A DNA stretch of 44,482 bases. It comes from Spirochaetaceae bacterium. GTDB taxonomy: Bacteria; Spirochaetota; Spirochaetia; PWKH01. This document shows, piece by piece, positions 1 to 8,562 of the stretch. Position 1 is the first letter of the stretch. Each line of letters begins with the position of its first letter. The stretch covers positions 1 to 44,482 of the forward strand of contig PWKH01000061.1 of NCBI GenBank assembly GCA_003559765.1. The letters run 5' to 3'. The notes under the pieces are model-generated. The model ran no database searches. It was not told where the DNA came from and saw only the letters and a list, made by a program, of their open reading frames with translations. Both the position numbers and the translations under genes were made by a program.

Positions 1-62
1 CCGCAGGAAGCTGATAAAAAAACTAGGAGGGTCAGCACAACGGGAATAACCGATTGTTTCAC
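1..62 (-). CDS. 5' end of a probable lipoprotein gene (truncated by window edge)
   Basis: Minus strand AGGAGGG SD (about 64-70) then GTG at 62: (M)KQSVIPVVLTLLVFLSASCG, a basic/hydrophobic signal peptide ending in a relaxed lipobox LSAS-C. Directly downstream of the 87-773 gene. Confidence 0.55.
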   Translation of the reverse strand, partial: MKQSVIPVVLTLLVFLSASC

Positions 63-86
63 TGATGCCCTCCTGTATTCGGATAG

Positions 87-773
87 TTACATGTCAATTT
101 GGATCTGCAGAAGCCGGGTCTGTGCAAGGTTTGCCCATTCAGTATTCTCAAAATCTGAAGTGAGCTGCTGATATGCGCGAACTGCTCCGTCTGTATCATT
201 CTGTGCTTCATGCAGTCGGCCGATGTTCAGCAGTGCCCGGGAAACTCCCTGGAACTCATCTGCATAGGAATCGACTATCCGCTGATAATACTCAATCGCC
301 TGCTCCAGCTGCTCAAGTTCTTCGCTGATCACTGCTGCATTCATATAGGCTACAGGAGCCAAATAGGAACTGCTGAACTGTTCTGCTGCGGTTAGGAAAT
401 AATCCTTTGCATCTTCAAGGCGATCCTGCTGGTATGCCAGTTCTCCTGAGATCATCAGTGCCCGAAGCGCCGGATAGTCATTGATGCCGTCAATGATCTC
501 ATCCAGCTCACTCTGCAGCTCTTCAGCCAGCGCCGGCCTCTGATCTTCATCAGCCTCCTGGTATTCCTGAAACAGCTGCTGGGCCTGCTCGGTTCGGATT
601 GTATATTCCTCAAGTCTTCTCGACTGAACAGCAGTGACGATGCCGAAAATTATCAGTGCAGCGACAATCACCCCTGCTCCGGCAAGCAGCTGTTTTTTAA
701 ATTTTAGGATGAAATTCTCAACTTTCTGTGAGAATGTCACCTCTTCCTTTCGTTTATCTTCCGGTTGTTGCAT
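87..773 (-). CDS. TPR-repeat membrane-anchored protein (YfgM/CpoB-like)
   Basis: One N-terminal TM segment (LLAGAGVIVAALIIFGIVTAV) followed by TPR-like helices (LEDAKDYFLTAAEQF, LEQAIEYYQRIVDSY, TDGAVRAYQQLTSDF). Confidence 0.75.
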   Translation of the reverse strand: MQQPEDKRKEEVTFSQKVENFILKFKKQLLAGAGVIVAALIIFGIVTAVQSRRLEEYTIRTEQAQQLFQEYQEADEDQRPALAEELQSELDEIIDGINDYPALRALMISGELAYQQDRLEDAKDYFLTAAEQFSSSYLAPVAYMNAAVISEELEQLEQAIEYYQRIVDSYADEFQGVSRALLNIGRLHEAQNDTDGAVRAYQQLTSDFENTEWANLAQTRLLQIQIDM

Positions 774-799
774 GGAAACGAGCCCCTCGTGCTGATTTA

Positions 800-3208
800 T
801 TATTCGTCAGTATCCTGCTTTTTTTCCTTGATAAGGTCAGCGAAGGTGAAGGTATCATCATCATCGCCATCGTCATCATGAATGTACTTGGAAATTTCTT
901 TCTTCTGGGTCTGCCTGATATAGTCCCTGATGGACAGGGAAAGCTTTTTCGCTGAAGGATTCACATCCATGACCATTGCCTTCACCCGATCCCCCATGGA
1001 AAACCGTTTCAGCACCTCATCTGTGTATTCCTCATCAGGGCTCGCCAGATTGTACTTTGAAATCAGTCCTTCAATATCGTCATAAACTCTGACGAATACG
1101 CCGAAATCGGTAACTCCGGTCACTTCCCCTTCAATGAGGCTGCCCTTCGGATAGGTGTCCTTCAGCTGCTTCCAGGGATTATCGGAAAGCTGTTTCACAC
1201 CGAGGCGGATGCGGTGGTTCTCATGATCCACCTTGGTGACCACCACCTCAATGGTGTCGCCTTCCTTGCAGAAGGCAGTCATATTCTTCGGCTTTTTTGT
1301 CCAGGAAAAATCATCAATATGCAGAAATCCGTCGATCCCCTCTTCAAGCTGCACAAAGGCTCCCGCATTGGTAACTTTTATCACTTCACGGGTCATGCGC
1401 TTGCCAACAGGATACTGTTCTTCAATAGTATCCCAGGGATTCGGTGCAACCTGTTTCATACCGAGGGATACCTTTCTTGCATCCACATCGTATCCGAGAA
1501 TCATCGCTTCAACTTCATTTCCGATGGAAACAACTTCCTTGGGATGATTGATCCGTTTTATCCAGGAGAGTTCAGAAATATGAGCAAGGCCTTCAATCCC
1601 CTCTTCCAGCTCAATAAAAACCCCGAAATCGGTGAGTTTCGTGACCTTTCCCTTCACAATCTGTTCAAGATCATAGCGGTCGATAAATGATTCCCACGGA
1701 TCGGGAGTAAAATGCTTCAGGCTGAGATTAATCTTCTGGCTTTCGGTATCAAGGTGAATCAGCTTCAGCTTGATCTTCTGCCCCTTCTTTACATAATCCT
1801 TCGGCCGGGTTACATGGCCCCAGCTCATATCGTTGATATGCAGCAGCCCGTCGAATCCCCCGAGGTCAATGAATGCTCCAAAGGAAGTAAAGCTTTTTAC
1901 AATACCTTCAACTTCATCGTCGACCTGCCGGTTCTCAAAGAATTCCTTTTTTCTGCGGTCAATCTCTTTCTCCAGGAAAGCCCTGCGGGATATAACCGGT
2001 TTCACCCGGGAATCAGCATGGAGTTTATCAATAAGAAAGTAATCGGTAATTCCGATCATCTCTTCAGGATCTTCAATTCTCCGCATTGCCGCCTTAGACA
2101 AGGGACAGAATGCGGTAATTGATCCCTGAACGGAGACTTCGTAACCGCCCTTGATCACCCGTGCAAAGGTTCCCTTCACGGGTTCCTCATTTTTATGGGC
2201 TTCCTTCATATTGTTGTCAGTTACTCGAATATCTGCCTTCTTTTTGGAAACCACGGTCTGTCCGTGCTTACCCTCTTTACTGATAAGCACTACCTGGACC
2301 TCATCGCCGATAGAGGGCAGTTCTTCGAATTCCTCGACAGGGATCCTGCCTTCGGATTTGAAGCCAACATCGACGAACACATTCTCTCCGGTGATCTCGA
2401 CGACATGCCCTGTTATCAGCTGACCCTCTTCGATACCATCAAGTTTATTCAGGTATTCCTCCTGAAGCGAGTTCTGCATCTCGCTCATTTTACTGGTATC
2501 TTGATCCTGTACTTCATTGCTGTTATTGTCAGTTCCTTTTTCTGATAACACGTTCCGACTCTCCTGATTTAAATTTCTTCCGTTTATTATGTTCAACACT
2601 TTCTCACAAACTTCATCTATGGTCAAGTGTGAGGTATCCAGGTAAAATGCATCCTCAGCAACCGTAAGTGATCCGTATCCCTTGTTGGTATCAACGGCAT
2701 CCCGCCGGTTCAGCTCATTCTGCAGATCAGATAATTCCAGTTCGGTATCCTGCTGTTTATACCGTCTATCCGCTCTAATTTCAAGACTTGCGTCAAAATA
2801 GAACTTGTAGTCAGCATTGGGAAACACCACCGTGGCCATGTCCCTGCCTTCGGCGATCAAGTCCAGATCCTCGGCGACTTCCCGCAGCTGCTGATTCACT
2901 ATGTCTCTGACCTGCCGGACTGCTGAGTGCTGGGCGACGTACTGATCAATACGGTCGGTATGCAGCTCATCCTCAACGTCAGTACCGTTGCAGTGCACCC
3001 TGCCCTGCTGTATGGTCAGTCTGCACGCTGAAGCTGATGCAATGAGATCCGACTCGCTTTCGGGATCCCTTCCCGAATCAAGGAGATGTTTGGTAATTGC
3101 CCGATAGAAATTTCCGGAATTGATATAAAACAGCGAAAGTTTTTCAGCAAGCAGTTTTGCTATCGTACTCTTGCCGACCCCTGCAGGCCCGTCAATTACT
3201 ACAACCAT
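800..3208 (-). CDS. cmk-rpsA: Cytidylate kinase / 30S ribosomal protein S1 fusion
   Basis: Continuous ORF; start taken at MVVVIDGPAGVGKST (3208). N-terminal CMK (P-loop GPAGVGKS, EGRDMATVVFP) followed by six S1 repeats (e.g. VKGKVTKLTDFGVFIELEEGIEGLAHISELSW). Confidence 0.93.
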   Translation of the reverse strand: MVVVIDGPAGVGKSTIAKLLAEKLSLFYINSGNFYRAITKHLLDSGRDPESESDLIASASACRLTIQQGRVHCNGTDVEDELHTDRIDQYVAQHSAVRQVRDIVNQQLREVAEDLDLIAEGRDMATVVFPNADYKFYFDASLEIRADRRYKQQDTELELSDLQNELNRRDAVDTNKGYGSLTVAEDAFYLDTSHLTIDEVCEKVLNIINGRNLNQESRNVLSEKGTDNNSNEVQDQDTSKMSEMQNSLQEEYLNKLDGIEEGQLITGHVVEITGENVFVDVGFKSEGRIPVEEFEELPSIGDEVQVVLISKEGKHGQTVVSKKKADIRVTDNNMKEAHKNEEPVKGTFARVIKGGYEVSVQGSITAFCPLSKAAMRRIEDPEEMIGITDYFLIDKLHADSRVKPVISRRAFLEKEIDRRKKEFFENRQVDDEVEGIVKSFTSFGAFIDLGGFDGLLHINDMSWGHVTRPKDYVKKGQKIKLKLIHLDTESQKINLSLKHFTPDPWESFIDRYDLEQIVKGKVTKLTDFGVFIELEEGIEGLAHISELSWIKRINHPKEVVSIGNEVEAMILGYDVDARKVSLGMKQVAPNPWDTIEEQYPVGKRMTREVIKVTNAGAFVQLEEGIDGFLHIDDFSWTKKPKNMTAFCKEGDTIEVVVTKVDHENHRIRLGVKQLSDNPWKQLKDTYPKGSLIEGEVTGVTDFGVFVRVYDDIEGLISKYNLASPDEEYTDEVLKRFSMGDRVKAMVMDVNPSAKKLSLSIRDYIRQTQKKEISKYIHDDDGDDDDTFTFADLIKEKKQDTDE

Positions 3209-3971
3209 GCTCTGTACTATCCTTTTTCGACATGGACAGACACATACTGACCACATCCCAATTAATTTCTCTGAATGTTCCGGGTGGAAGATCCCCCAGT
3301 TCAATCGGGCCGATCCGTATCCGGTGAAGCATATCTACGGTATACCGTAAATGCTCCAGCAGCCTTCGAATCTCCCGATTTTTCCCCTCAGTGAGTACCA
3401 GGGTGAAGGCATAATCGGAAATCAGAGAGTACCGTTTTATTTTATATACTATACCGTCATTTAGTTGAACCCCCCTGAGGCATGATTTCAGATCTTTCTC
3501 AGAGATTTTATCAGATACGGTGATGTAATACTCTTTTTCAACCTGAAATGAGGGATGCTGGATCCTCTGGGCAAAATCCCCGTCATTGGTATAGATCATC
3601 AGTCCGGTAGAACTGATGTCAAGGCGGCCGACATGAAACAGCACATGCTTGTCGGAAACGGTGATCAGATCCCGGGCGTAACGGTGATGATGGGGGTCGT
3701 AATTTGAACTGATATACCCCCGGGGCTTGTTCAGGACATAATAGCGGTAGTGCTTCGGTCTCAGTTCCCTTCCGTCAAGGGTCACCCGGTCCATGTCCGT
3801 GACGGTGACACCCATCCGGGCAACCGTGACGCCGTTCACCCCTACCCGTCCTTCGGCAATCAGCTGCTCGCAGTATCTTCTAGATCCTGCCCCGCAGGAA
3901 GCCAGGTACTTCTGCAGCCGCTGGGGCGCATCACTGGTCATCTGATTCATCTTCTTCCTCGAATCGGTCAT
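3192..3971 (-). CDS. rluB: Pseudouridine synthase, RsuA/RluB family
   Basis: S4 domain (RLQKYLASCGAGSRRYCEQLIAEGRVGVNG), VGRLDISSTGLMIYTNDGDFAQRIQHP and EGKNREIRRLLEH motifs. Confidence 0.88.
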   Translation of the reverse strand: MTDSRKKMNQMTSDAPQRLQKYLASCGAGSRRYCEQLIAEGRVGVNGVTVARMGVTVTDMDRVTLDGRELRPKHYRYYVLNKPRGYISSNYDPHHHRYARDLITVSDKHVLFHVGRLDISSTGLMIYTNDGDFAQRIQHPSFQVEKEYYITVSDKISEKDLKSCLRGVQLNDGIVYKIKRYSLISDYAFTLVLTEGKNREIRRLLEHLRYTVDMLHRIRIGPIELGDLPPGTFREINWDVVSMCLSMSKKDSTEHGCSN

Positions 3972-4572
3972 AATCTACATCAGAGAGCTTCGGAAGCGAA
4001 GAAATGCTGCGGAGATTGAACTCCTGGAGAAACTTCTTCGTGGTTCCGTAGAGGTTCGGGTGACCGATGACATCCTTTTTCCCCACCGTCCGGACATATT
4101 CCCGGTCGAGCAGCAGCCTCAGACTGTTATCGGAGCTCACCCCCCTGATATTCTCAATTTCCTTTCTGGTGACAGGCTGGGAATAGGCAATAATAGATAA
4201 TGTCTCCAGAGCCGCCCTGGAAAGACGCCGATCAATTTTTTTTCCGTACTGATCCTTGAGATCGTCCCACAGTTCATCCTTCGGAACAAAATGGTAGCCC
4301 CCGGCAAACTCCAGCAGGCGGATACCGTGGACGGGCTCCTGTTCGTAGTGCTGCTGCAGCAGATCAAGGCATTCCCTCACCGTCTTTCGAGGAAGACTGC
4401 TGAGTCTTGCCAGCCGGTCGATCTCCACCGGTTCATTTTCCAGATACAGCACAGCCTCAACTATCTGCATATGACGGGTAAGAAGCTGATCCATCTTCAG
4501 ATTCTGATCCTGATTCTGTTCGTTCTCCCTGTCCATGTTCCTCTTCTTCCCGTCTGCGGATATGGATATCAC
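3931..4572 (-). CDS. scpB: Segregation and condensation protein B (start may be at 4536, 4494 or 4470)
   Basis: [21 protein letters not shown] and ALETLSIIAYSQPVTRKEIENIRGVSSDNSLRLLLDREYVRTVG are ScpB hallmarks; adjacent to scpA. Confidence 0.9.
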   Translation of the reverse strand: MISISADGKKRNMDRENEQNQDQNLKMDQLLTRHMQIVEAVLYLENEPVEIDRLARLSSLPRKTVRECLDLLQQHYEQEPVHGIRLLEFAGGYHFVPKDELWDDLKDQYGKKIDRRLSRAALETLSIIAYSQPVTRKEIENIRGVSSDNSLRLLLDREYVRTVGKKDVIGHPNLYGTTKKFLQEFNLRSISSLPKLSDVDYDRFEEEDESDDQ

Positions 4573-5284
4573 CGAAAAGTGAATGCTGAAAGATTCGAAT
4601 CATCCGAACCTTTACGGCCTCCAAGATTGCCAGAAAAGAGCAGATGATATCAAGGGGGGAATGCTCATTAATGATCAGCTCAAGGAAAGGAAATTCCTCC
4701 TTCTCCTCAAGCAGTTCAATCAGATAGGCAGTCTTCTCCTTGATCGTGACCTCTTCGTATACATTGAACACGTTTTCCTTGGACATGCCCGACAAAAGCC
4801 GGTTGAATGTCTGGAGCAGATCCCAGATCTCGATTTCTTCCCAGATGTCCGCATCATCGAAGGGAAGCACCCGCTGATTCTTCTTCCGGGAAATCACCCA
4901 TTCAGTAGCATCGCCCTGCTCAGATATGAGTTCGGCATATTTCTTGTACTTCTGGTACTCAATCAGCCGCTCCACCAGATCCTTTCTCGGATCGTCAAAC
5001 TCCTCATCGAATTCTACTTCAACGGGAAGCAGCATCCTTGATTTAATGTATATCAGGGTTGAGGCCATCACATAAAAATCAGTCAGGTTGTCCAGCTCAA
5101 TTGATTCTGCATATTTGATGAATTCCATGTACTGTTCGGTGATCTCAGCGATCGGAATATCATAAATATTCACTTCATTCTTCTGAATGAGAAACAGCAG
5201 CAGGTCCAAAGGCCCTTCGAATGAGGAGAGCTGGACGCTGTAGGGAGAAGCTTTCAGGATCTCCGGACTGTGCTCTTCGCTCAT
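4457..5284 (-). CDS. scpA: Segregation and condensation protein A
   Basis: [40 protein letters not shown]...[15 protein letters not shown] is typical ScpA. Confidence 0.93.
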   Translation of the reverse strand: MSEEHSPEILKASPYSVQLSSFEGPLDLLLFLIQKNEVNIYDIPIAEITEQYMEFIKYAESIELDNLTDFYVMASTLIYIKSRMLLPVEVEFDEEFDDPRKDLVERLIEYQKYKKYAELISEQGDATEWVISRKKNQRVLPFDDADIWEEIEIWDLLQTFNRLLSGMSKENVFNVYEEVTIKEKTAYLIELLEEKEEFPFLELIINEHSPLDIICSFLAILEAVKVRMIRIFQHSLFGDIHIRRREEEEHGQGERTESGSESEDGSASYPSYADS

Positions 5285-6360
5285 GGCTCTTTGTGTTCCT
5301 CTTCAGCCGGAGGTGGAGGCGAAGTCTGCTGCGGGAACATCAGGACGCGCAGCTGCTTTTCGAGATCCCGGGAGATCTCAGGACGCTCCTCCAGATAGGT
5401 CTTCACATTTTCCCTGCCCTGGCCGATTTTCTCGTCTTTGTAGGAGTACCAGCTGCCGCTTTTTCCGATAAGATCGTACTTCAGAGCACCGTCAAGAAGA
5501 CTGGCGTAATAGCTGATGCCCTTACCGAACATAATTTCCAGCTCAGCCTTTCGGAACGGCGGGGCCACCTTGTTTTTCACCACCTTCACCCGCACCCGGT
5601 TCCCGATGGCTTCATCGGCGGTTTTGGTGATAGTTTCAATCCGGCGGACCTCCAGCCGAAGAGAGGAATAGAACTTCAGGGCGTTGCCTCCGGTGGTGGT
5701 TTCCGGATTACCGAAGAGTACGCCGATTTTCATCCGAATCTGGTTGATAAAAATCAGAGAAGTCCCGGACTTGGAGATGATGCCGCTGAGTTTACGCAGC
5801 GCCTGGCTCATAAGCCGAGCCTGCAGACCCATATGGGCATCCCCCATCTCCCCCTCTATTTCGGCCTGGGGCGTCAGCGCTGCGACCGAATCAACCACAA
5901 TAATGTCGAGGGCGCCGGAACGGACCAGAGATTCGGTTATCTCCAGCGCCTGCTCTCCCGTGTCGGGCTGGGAGATCCACAGCTCATCGGTCTTGACGCC
6001 GAGGTTTCCCGCATAGGTGGGGTCAAGGGCATGCTCGGCGTCGATGAATGCGGCAATACCTCCGTTCTTCTGGCTTTCGGCAATGGCATGGAGCGCAAGG
6101 GTGGTCTTCCCGGATGATTCAGGTCCGTAGATCTCAATCACCCGGCCTTTGGGGTATCCCCCCACTCCCAGTGCTTCATCCAGCAGGATTGATCCTGACG
6201 GAATTGCCGGCACCCGTTTAATCACTCCTTCATCACCGAGGCGCATCAGCGAGCCCTTGCCGAACTGCTTGTCAATCTGAGTCCTTGCCGACTCAATCGC
6301 CTGTGTCTTTTCAGTCAGATTTCCGTAATCGCTGGCTGAATGCAGCGTCTTTTTAGCCAT
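5281..6360 (-). CDS. recA: Recombinase RecA
   Basis: [17 protein letters not shown] Walker [42 protein letters not shown]. Confidence 0.98.
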   Translation of the reverse strand: MAKKTLHSASDYGNLTEKTQAIESARTQIDKQFGKGSLMRLGDEGVIKRVPAIPSGSILLDEALGVGGYPKGRVIEIYGPESSGKTTLALHAIAESQKNGGIAAFIDAEHALDPTYAGNLGVKTDELWISQPDTGEQALEITESLVRSGALDIIVVDSVAALTPQAEIEGEMGDAHMGLQARLMSQALRKLSGIISKSGTSLIFINQIRMKIGVLFGNPETTTGGNALKFYSSLRLEVRRIETITKTADEAIGNRVRVKVVKNKVAPPFRKAELEIMFGKGISYYASLLDGALKYDLIGKSGSWYSYKDEKIGQGRENVKTYLEERPEISRDLEKQLRVLMFPQQTSPPPPAEEEHKEP

Positions 6361-6421
6361 ATTTTTTCTCCAAACGTATTATGCTCTCGATGATATCATC
6401 AGACTGCAGGTCAGTTCTGAT

Positions 6422-6877
6422 TCAGCTCTGCAGCTGTTTTGTGTCAAACCAGATGGTCACAGGACCGTCATTCGTGTAGGTAACATCCATGTGGGCGCCG
6501 AACTTTCCGGTCTCAACAGGAACATCATAGCATGAACTGACCAGCTGTGAAAATCTTTCTACACATTCTGCTGCCCGTTCAGGGGTTTCAGCTGAATTGA
6601 AGGAGGGCCGGTTCCCCTTTTTAGTATCTGCGCAGAGGGTGAACTGGCTGATCAGAAGGACTTTCCCTCCTGTCTGGATGACAGAACGGTTCAGTTTGCC
6701 CTGATCATCCTCAAATATGCGGAGATTGGCAATCTTTCTGGCAAGGTACTCCAGATCCTTCTGCCCGTCGCCCTGCTCCACCCCCAGATACACCAGCAGT
6801 CCGTGGTCTACAGCTCCCGTAAGCTGGTGCTCCGCTGTCACCGATCCGTTTCTGATCCGCTGCACCACCGCTTTCAT
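6422..6877 (-). CDS. dtd: D-aminoacyl-tRNA deacylase
   Basis: MKAVVQRI..., LISQFTLCADTKKGNRPSF and TNDGPVTIWFD motifs of DTD. Confidence 0.93.
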   Translation of the reverse strand: MKAVVQRIRNGSVTAEHQLTGAVDHGLLVYLGVEQGDGQKDLEYLARKIANLRIFEDDQGKLNRSVIQTGGKVLLISQFTLCADTKKGNRPSFNSAETPERAAECVERFSQLVSSCYDVPVETGKFGAHMDVTYTNDGPVTIWFDTKQLQS

Positions 6878-7548
6878 GATTCAGCCCTTCCATATTTGAA
6901 CCGGGAAACCAGAGCTTGAGGGTCAGCAGCCTGAAAAAAGGCGCTTCCGGCAACTGCGATGTCTACTCCGGCATTTCTCACGACATCAACGGTGTCGTTA
7001 TTTACTCCGCCGTCGACACTGATGAGGTAGCGGTGTCCCTGCTCCCTGCGGATCTCGTCAAGCCAGCGGATCTTGTCCACACAGAAATCCAGCATAGCCT
7101 GACCGCCGTAACCGGGGTTCACGGTCATGATCAGGATCAGATCAAGCTCCCCGAGCATCGGCAGGAGGGCATGCACCGGGGTCGAGGGAACGATGGATAT
7201 GCCGGCCTTTTTCCCGTATGAGCGTATCTGCTGGATCACTCGGTGGGCATGGACTGCCGCCTCGAGATGGAAGGAAATCCAGTCGCTGCCGGCCTGGGCG
7301 AATCCTTCGATCATCCGTTCCGGATGATCAATCATCAGGTGGGTGTCAAAGGGAAGCGCACTGCAGCCTCTGATGTCTGCAACAAACTTGCTGCCGAAGG
7401 TGATTTCCGGTACGAAGGAACCGTCCATGACGTCAAGATGAACCCAGTCAGACTGGGAATCGTTAATTTTCTCCATCTCCTTCCGCATGTGAGAAAAATC
7501 AGCGGAAAGAACTGAAGGAGCAACCTGTAATACTTTATTCCGTGCCAT
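6874..7548 (-). CDS. rpe: Ribulose-phosphate 3-epimerase (ORF extends to 7593; start taken at MARNKVLQVAPSVLSADF)
   Basis: APSVLSADF, VHLDVMDGSFVPEITFG, MTVNPGYGGQAMLDF, SVDGGVNNDT motifs. Confidence 0.93.
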   Translation of the reverse strand: MARNKVLQVAPSVLSADFSHMRKEMEKINDSQSDWVHLDVMDGSFVPEITFGSKFVADIRGCSALPFDTHLMIDHPERMIEGFAQAGSDWISFHLEAAVHAHRVIQQIRSYGKKAGISIVPSTPVHALLPMLGELDLILIMTVNPGYGGQAMLDFCVDKIRWLDEIRREQGHRYLISVDGGVNNDTVDVVRNAGVDIAVAGSAFFQAADPQALVSRFKYGRAES

Positions 7549-7635
7549 ACGCCAATTTGTATCAAATAAGCGTGAGAAAGGCAATCGAAGCATAACCCCT
7601 ATGATAATCCCTCAGTTTCAATTATACTGAGTATT

Positions 7636-8532
7636 ATGGCTGATTTGCGGGCAGTTCAATATATAAAGCATGGTTCATTCCAGGAGGCTCTGCGGTTTAT
7701 CCCTGGATATCAGGAGCAGGTGCGGCATATCTTTGACTTCTGGAAGCTCAGAAAGTCGGCGTTTGAACGGGAAAGTCATCCTGAGGAATGCATGCGGCTC
7801 ATCGCCGGCGAGTGGAAGGTCTTCTACCGGCTCTATCTGCAGATCGGACTGGAGCTTGAGTACTACCGGGGAATCCGTGAATGGGTCTTCAAACTTCTGT
7901 GTGATACCGCAGCGAAATTCGGTGAGGAGCCCGACAGCACTGAAGTGCTCTACTACCGGGGTATTTCCCACCTGATGAACAATGAAACCCATGAGGCTGT
8001 CTCTTGGATTCAGAAAGCGGTAGCGAAGGAACCGGAGAACCAGCGGTGTCTGGCGGCCCTTGCGGCCTGCTGGGAACATCTCGGTCATGATTTTCAGGCA
8101 CGGCTGCTTTTCAGGGAGACCTTTTATCAGGCTCCTGATGAAGTGGAATACGAATGTCTTCGGTCTCAAATCATTGACGCAGTTATTGAAAAAATCACAA
8201 AATTCCAATATCCTGTAAACAGCATTCGATACTGGATACCCGTGTTCGGAAGAATTTTCGGATTTTTCAATGTGAAACGAGCGTTAACAACACTTGAGTA
8301 CAGCAATTTGGTGAAACAGATGCGTGCGCTTGAACACAAGCTTGAAGGAGAAGGACGGCAGCAGGACCCGAGTCTGCTTCCGATGCTGATAAACTGTTAT
8401 CTCTGGATGATAGATTATCACGTCTCTCTGCAGAAATATCCGGATAAAATAACTGAAATAGAGACTCAGCTGCGGGAAGCTGACTATTCGGTGTATCAGC
8501 TGTATATCGAACATGCACACATGTCGAAGTAG
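7636..8532 (+). CDS. TPR-containing protein upstream of the greA-type gene
   Basis: 298-aa ORF with TPR-like helices (EVLYYRGISHLMNNETHEAVSWIQKAVAKEPENQRCLAALAACWEHLGHDFQARLLFRETF). Confidence 0.7.
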   Translation: MADLRAVQYIKHGSFQEALRFIPGYQEQVRHIFDFWKLRKSAFERESHPEECMRLIAGEWKVFYRLYLQIGLELEYYRGIREWVFKLLCDTAAKFGEEPDSTEVLYYRGISHLMNNETHEAVSWIQKAVAKEPENQRCLAALAACWEHLGHDFQARLLFRETFYQAPDEVEYECLRSQIIDAVIEKITKFQYPVNSIRYWIPVFGRIFGFFNVKRALTTLEYSNLVKQMRALEHKLEGEGRQQDPSLLPMLINCYLWMIDYHVSLQKYPDKITEIETQLREADYSVYQLYIEHAHMSK

Positions 8533-8562
8533 TTCGAACAATTATCATAAGGTGGTACTGGT

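Noticed and set aside
3931-4572. 116-bp scpB/scpA overlap as a possible overlapping-gene novelty
   Set aside because: ScpB homology begins near MQIVEAVL (4470), so the long overlap is probably a start-site artefact; a short overlap is normal here.
5221-6117. 298-aa plus-strand ORF antisense to recA/scpA
   Set aside because: Fully antisense to well-conserved recA; no coding signature.
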